Source: Desulfatirhabdium butyrativorans | Lineage (GTDB): Bacteria > Desulfobacterota > Desulfobacteria > Desulfobacterales > JAIFKL01 | DNA length: 7,785 bases | Direction: 5' to 3' | Assembly: GCA_022736535.1 (NCBI GenBank) | Contig: DZCT01000234.1 | Coordinates: 1 to 7,785, forward strand | Shown here: in pieces, positions 5,718 to 7,785 of the stretch | How positions within the stretch are numbered: position 1 is the first letter of the stretch | Layout: each line of letters starts with the position of its first letter | The notes under the pieces: model-generated | What the model saw: the letters and a program-made list of their open reading frames with translations, nothing else | What the model was told of the DNA's origin: nothing | The model's database searches: none | Program-made: the position numbers and the translations under genes

Positions 5718-5769
5718 CGAAAATGTATTCGTGCTTTTTTTTAACAACTTTCAACAAAGGACGGTGACG

Positions 5770-7785
5770 ATGAAAAACAAAAACAGTTCCCCGAAAGTCT
5801 TGCAGTATCTCACTGCGCTGCTCATTGCGGCAATGATGTGTTTCGGTTTCGGCTGCTCCGGCAGTGATGACGACGATCCCGTAAGCACGACAACAACGAC
5901 AACGGCAGTGACAAGCACCTCAACGACTGTCACTACCACGACGACCACGACAACTACCACGCTTCCGGCTCTGTCCCTCAAAACCGCACGGGATGACAAA
6001 GGCGTGTGGTTTATCAGCGGTCCCGATGATGCTTCTCTGTATGATGTTTTTGAAGCCATGGGCTATGCGGTCGCGGCCGACAGACTTTGGCAGGCGGAAA
6101 CATACCGGCGCTCTGCCCGCGGCAGACTCTCGGAAATACTGGGTGCCGGGGATGCCAACGCCAATCTGAAAACCGATATGTTCATGCGTACCATCGGCTA
6201 TTCGGATGAGGAATTGCAGGATGCTTTTGACGCGCTGGATTCGGAATCTCAATCGGTTGTCAGCGGATATGTCGCCGGTTTCAACCGCCGCATTACGGAA
6301 ATCCGCAAAGACGCTTCTCTTCTTCCCTTTGAATTTGCCGCACTGAAATTCAGTCCCGAAGATTGGACCTGCTCCGATCTTCTGGCATGGACTGCCCTGA
6401 TGCTGAGGAATTTCGACGGCGAAGGATACGAAAGTCAGGGACAGATTGACAATGCCGTGCTTTTTGCCGAACTGACGGCAAAATTTCCGAATGATTTTCA
6501 GAAAATGTTTGAAGATTTGCGCTGGGTCAACGATCCGGACGCGCTGACCTACATTCCCAAATCGGAAACCGCTTCGAGAAAAGCGCAGGCTCAGACAATG
6601 CCTGCTGAAATTTCAGCGGAAACAGCGGCAATGATTCCGAATCTGAGGACAACTGCTGAGAATATGGCTGAAACCCGCAGTCAGGTTAAGGAAAATCTGA
6701 AAAAACTCAACGCGTATCCGCAGATGGGAAGTTACGCCTGGGTGCTGGCAGGGAGCAAAACCGCTTCCGGCAATCCGATACTTTACTCGGGCCCGCAGAT
6801 GGGATTTCCGGTTCCCTCCATTGTGCTGGAAGGTTCTATCCGCGCCGGCGGGCTGAATATTTCGGGCATGACGGTTGCGGGCATTCCCGGCATCATCATC
6901 GGACGCACCCCGCATCATGTCTGGTCTATGCAGGTGGGACATGCTCACACAGTGGATTACTACCTTGAATCTCCGTCCGCGGTGAGTCTGCACAGAATGG
7001 AAACCGTCAAAGTGGCGGGGCAGGATAATGTGCAACTGCCGGTTTTCAGGAGTTCGCACGGACCTGTCATCAACCCGCTTCCCTACAATCCCTCAACTTA
7101 TACGCCGAGTGCGGACAATCCGATTATCTCATGGAAATACTCGCACTGGGGATATGAATTAGATGTTTTCAAAGCCCTGCTGCAACTGGCGCAGGCGTCG
7201 AATATGGATGAATTCGGCGCAGGCATCGAGGCTGTGGGCGTGAGTCATCATTTCTGCTATGCGGACAGAGACGGGAATATTGCTTACTGGATGTCGGGTC
7301 GTGATCCGGTCCGTCCTGCCGGCGAGTATCGTTTCCCTCAGGGATTCATTCCCGGAACAACGCCGGCGGAATGGGATGCGGCAATCCTCAGACCCCGTTC
7401 CACCGACCGGAATACGCCGAGAGGTTTTTACGGGGGCTGGAACAACAAGAGCAGTGCGGACTATTCCAGCGCTTTCAACAGTTTCTCTTATTATTTAGGG
7501 AAGTTTCATCGGGCGCATGTTATTGAAGATTATCTTTCATCTCATAGCAATCTGACCTTTGAACAGGTGAGAGATTTGGCAGTCAACATCGCGACGACTG
7601 ATTCTTTCAATAAAGGCGGAAATCCCTGGAAATTTGCGGCAGATGACTTTTCCGCTGTGATTCGGGAAAATCCCACAGAAAACCGTCTTGCGGCATTGGC
7701 TTTGCTGGAAAGCTGGGACGGTCATTTTGTGGCAGGCGGAGAATCGAACTGGGCAACCGGGCTTGAGCGTCCTGATGTTTGGTAT
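5770..7785 (+). CDS. Secreted penicillin-acylase-family Ntn hydrolase, 3' end outside the window
   Basis: The first 672 residues are present; start ATG 5770 is preceded by AAAGGA at 8 nt. Residues 1-29 are a signal peptide with a hydrophobic core (LTALLIAAMM) ending FGFGC. C29 is probably lipidated, though the lipobox is unusual. An acidic SGSDDDDP and a Thr-rich linker (38-66, 20 Thr) precede the enzyme. The alpha-chain hallmark is GYAVAADRLWQAETYRR at about 98. S321 in QMGSYAWVLAGSKT is the autocatalytic N-terminal nucleophile of the beta chain. SGPQMGF, WSMQVGHAH and GGWNNKSSADY (N558/N559) match the segments of E. coli penicillin G acylase holding Q23, the oxyanion loop and N241. Family enzymes hydrolyse amides of hydrophobic acids, including penicillins and acyl-homoserine lactones; the substrate here is unknown. 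The acidic region and Thr linker suggest anchoring outside the cytoplasm. It stands as a separate unit after the repeat cluster. Confidence 0.92.
   Translation, partial: MKNKNSSPKVLQYLTALLIAAMMCFGFGCSGSDDDDPVSTTTTTTAVTSTSTTVTTTTTTTTTTLPALSLKTARDDKGVWFISGPDDASLYDVFEAMGYAVAADRLWQAETYRRSARGRLSEILGAGDANANLKTDMFMRTIGYSDEELQDAFDALDSESQSVVSGYVAGFNRRITEIRKDASLLPFEFAALKFSPEDWTCSDLLAWTALMLRNFDGEGYESQGQIDNAVLFAELTAKFPNDFQKMFEDLRWVNDPDALTYIPKSETASRKAQAQTMPAEISAETAAMIPNLRTTAENMAETRSQVKENLKKLNAYPQMGSYAWVLAGSKTASGNPILYSGPQMGFPVPSIVLEGSIRAGGLNISGMTVAGIPGIIIGRTPHHVWSMQVGHAHTVDYYLESPSAVSLHRMETVKVAGQDNVQLPVFRSSHGPVINPLPYNPSTYTPSADNPIISWKYSHWGYELDVFKALLQLAQASNMDEFGAGIEAVGVSHHFCYADRDGNIAYWMSGRDPVRPAGEYRFPQGFIPGTTPAEWDAAILRPRSTDRNTPRGFYGGWNNKSSADYSSAFNSFSYYLGKFHRAHVIEDYLSSHSNLTFEQVRDLAVNIATTDSFNKGGNPWKFAADDFSAVIRENPTENRLAALALLESWDGHFVAGGESNWATGLERPDVWY

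Noticed and set aside
5476..5757. Minus-strand 93-codon frame in the intergenic region
   Set aside because: It runs through four repeat elements and has no ribosome site. The translation is low-complexity and repeat-derived.
5751..6059. Minus-strand open frame with a long run of valines
   Set aside because: It is the complement of the Thr-rich linker and start of the acylase gene, with no ribosome site or family resemblance.
6613..7059. Minus-strand 148-codon frame within the acylase gene
   Set aside because: It is antisense to a clear catalytic domain, His/Arg-rich and without recognisable motifs.

Overview
The window reads as a piece of a bacterial chromosome, Gram-negative by gene content. 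The best guess is Desulfobacterota or a similar environmental lineage, held with modest confidence. The reasons are a homoserine dehydrogenase gene next to a ThrH-type phosphatase gene, a threonine-rich surface-protein linker, and intergenic hairpin repeats of the 'GTAGGGGC…GCCC' and 'GTCATTCTGAGCGCAGCGAAGAATCT' kinds that I recall from such genomes. All genes lie on the + strand and there are no RNA genes.

Bases 1-3324 form a compact accessory block. It opens with the last 83 residues of an AAA-type ATPase (DUF3696/OLD-like), overlapped by 8 nt by a gene for a PIN-like nuclease. A full-length KtrB/TrkH-type potassium channel subunit follows. Next comes a 140-bp scar holding a decayed copy of the start of a gene that is intact 640 bp further on. 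Then come two genes overlapping by one base: a small PD-(D/E)XK (Mrr-like) nuclease and a small TOPRIM-like protein. ATPase+PIN and REase+TOPRIM both look like biological-conflict (defence) modules. The second pair, with its duplicated 5' fragment, is the best candidate here for an undescribed system.

Bases 3325-5446 are core metabolism. A near-consensus sigma70 promoter overlaps the TOPRIM stop codon and leads to homoserine dehydrogenase with a C-terminal ACT domain. ThrH (phosphoserine phosphatase / homoserine phosphotransferase) follows. Together they would make homoserine and then O-phosphohomoserine for threonine synthesis, or serve serine synthesis. The 116-bp gap between them holds two hairpin-forming repeats.

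Bases 5447-5769 carry no gene but a dense cluster of repeats. A long inverted repeat supplies the thrH stop codon. After it come a 'GTCATTCTGAGCGCAG' element, two smaller inverted repeats, a 10-nt tandem repeat, a -10-like TATAAT and a perfect 12-bp hairpin.

Bases 5770-7785 encode the first 672 residues of a secreted, probably lipid-anchored penicillin-acylase-family Ntn hydrolase with a Thr-rich linker. It runs off the window end.
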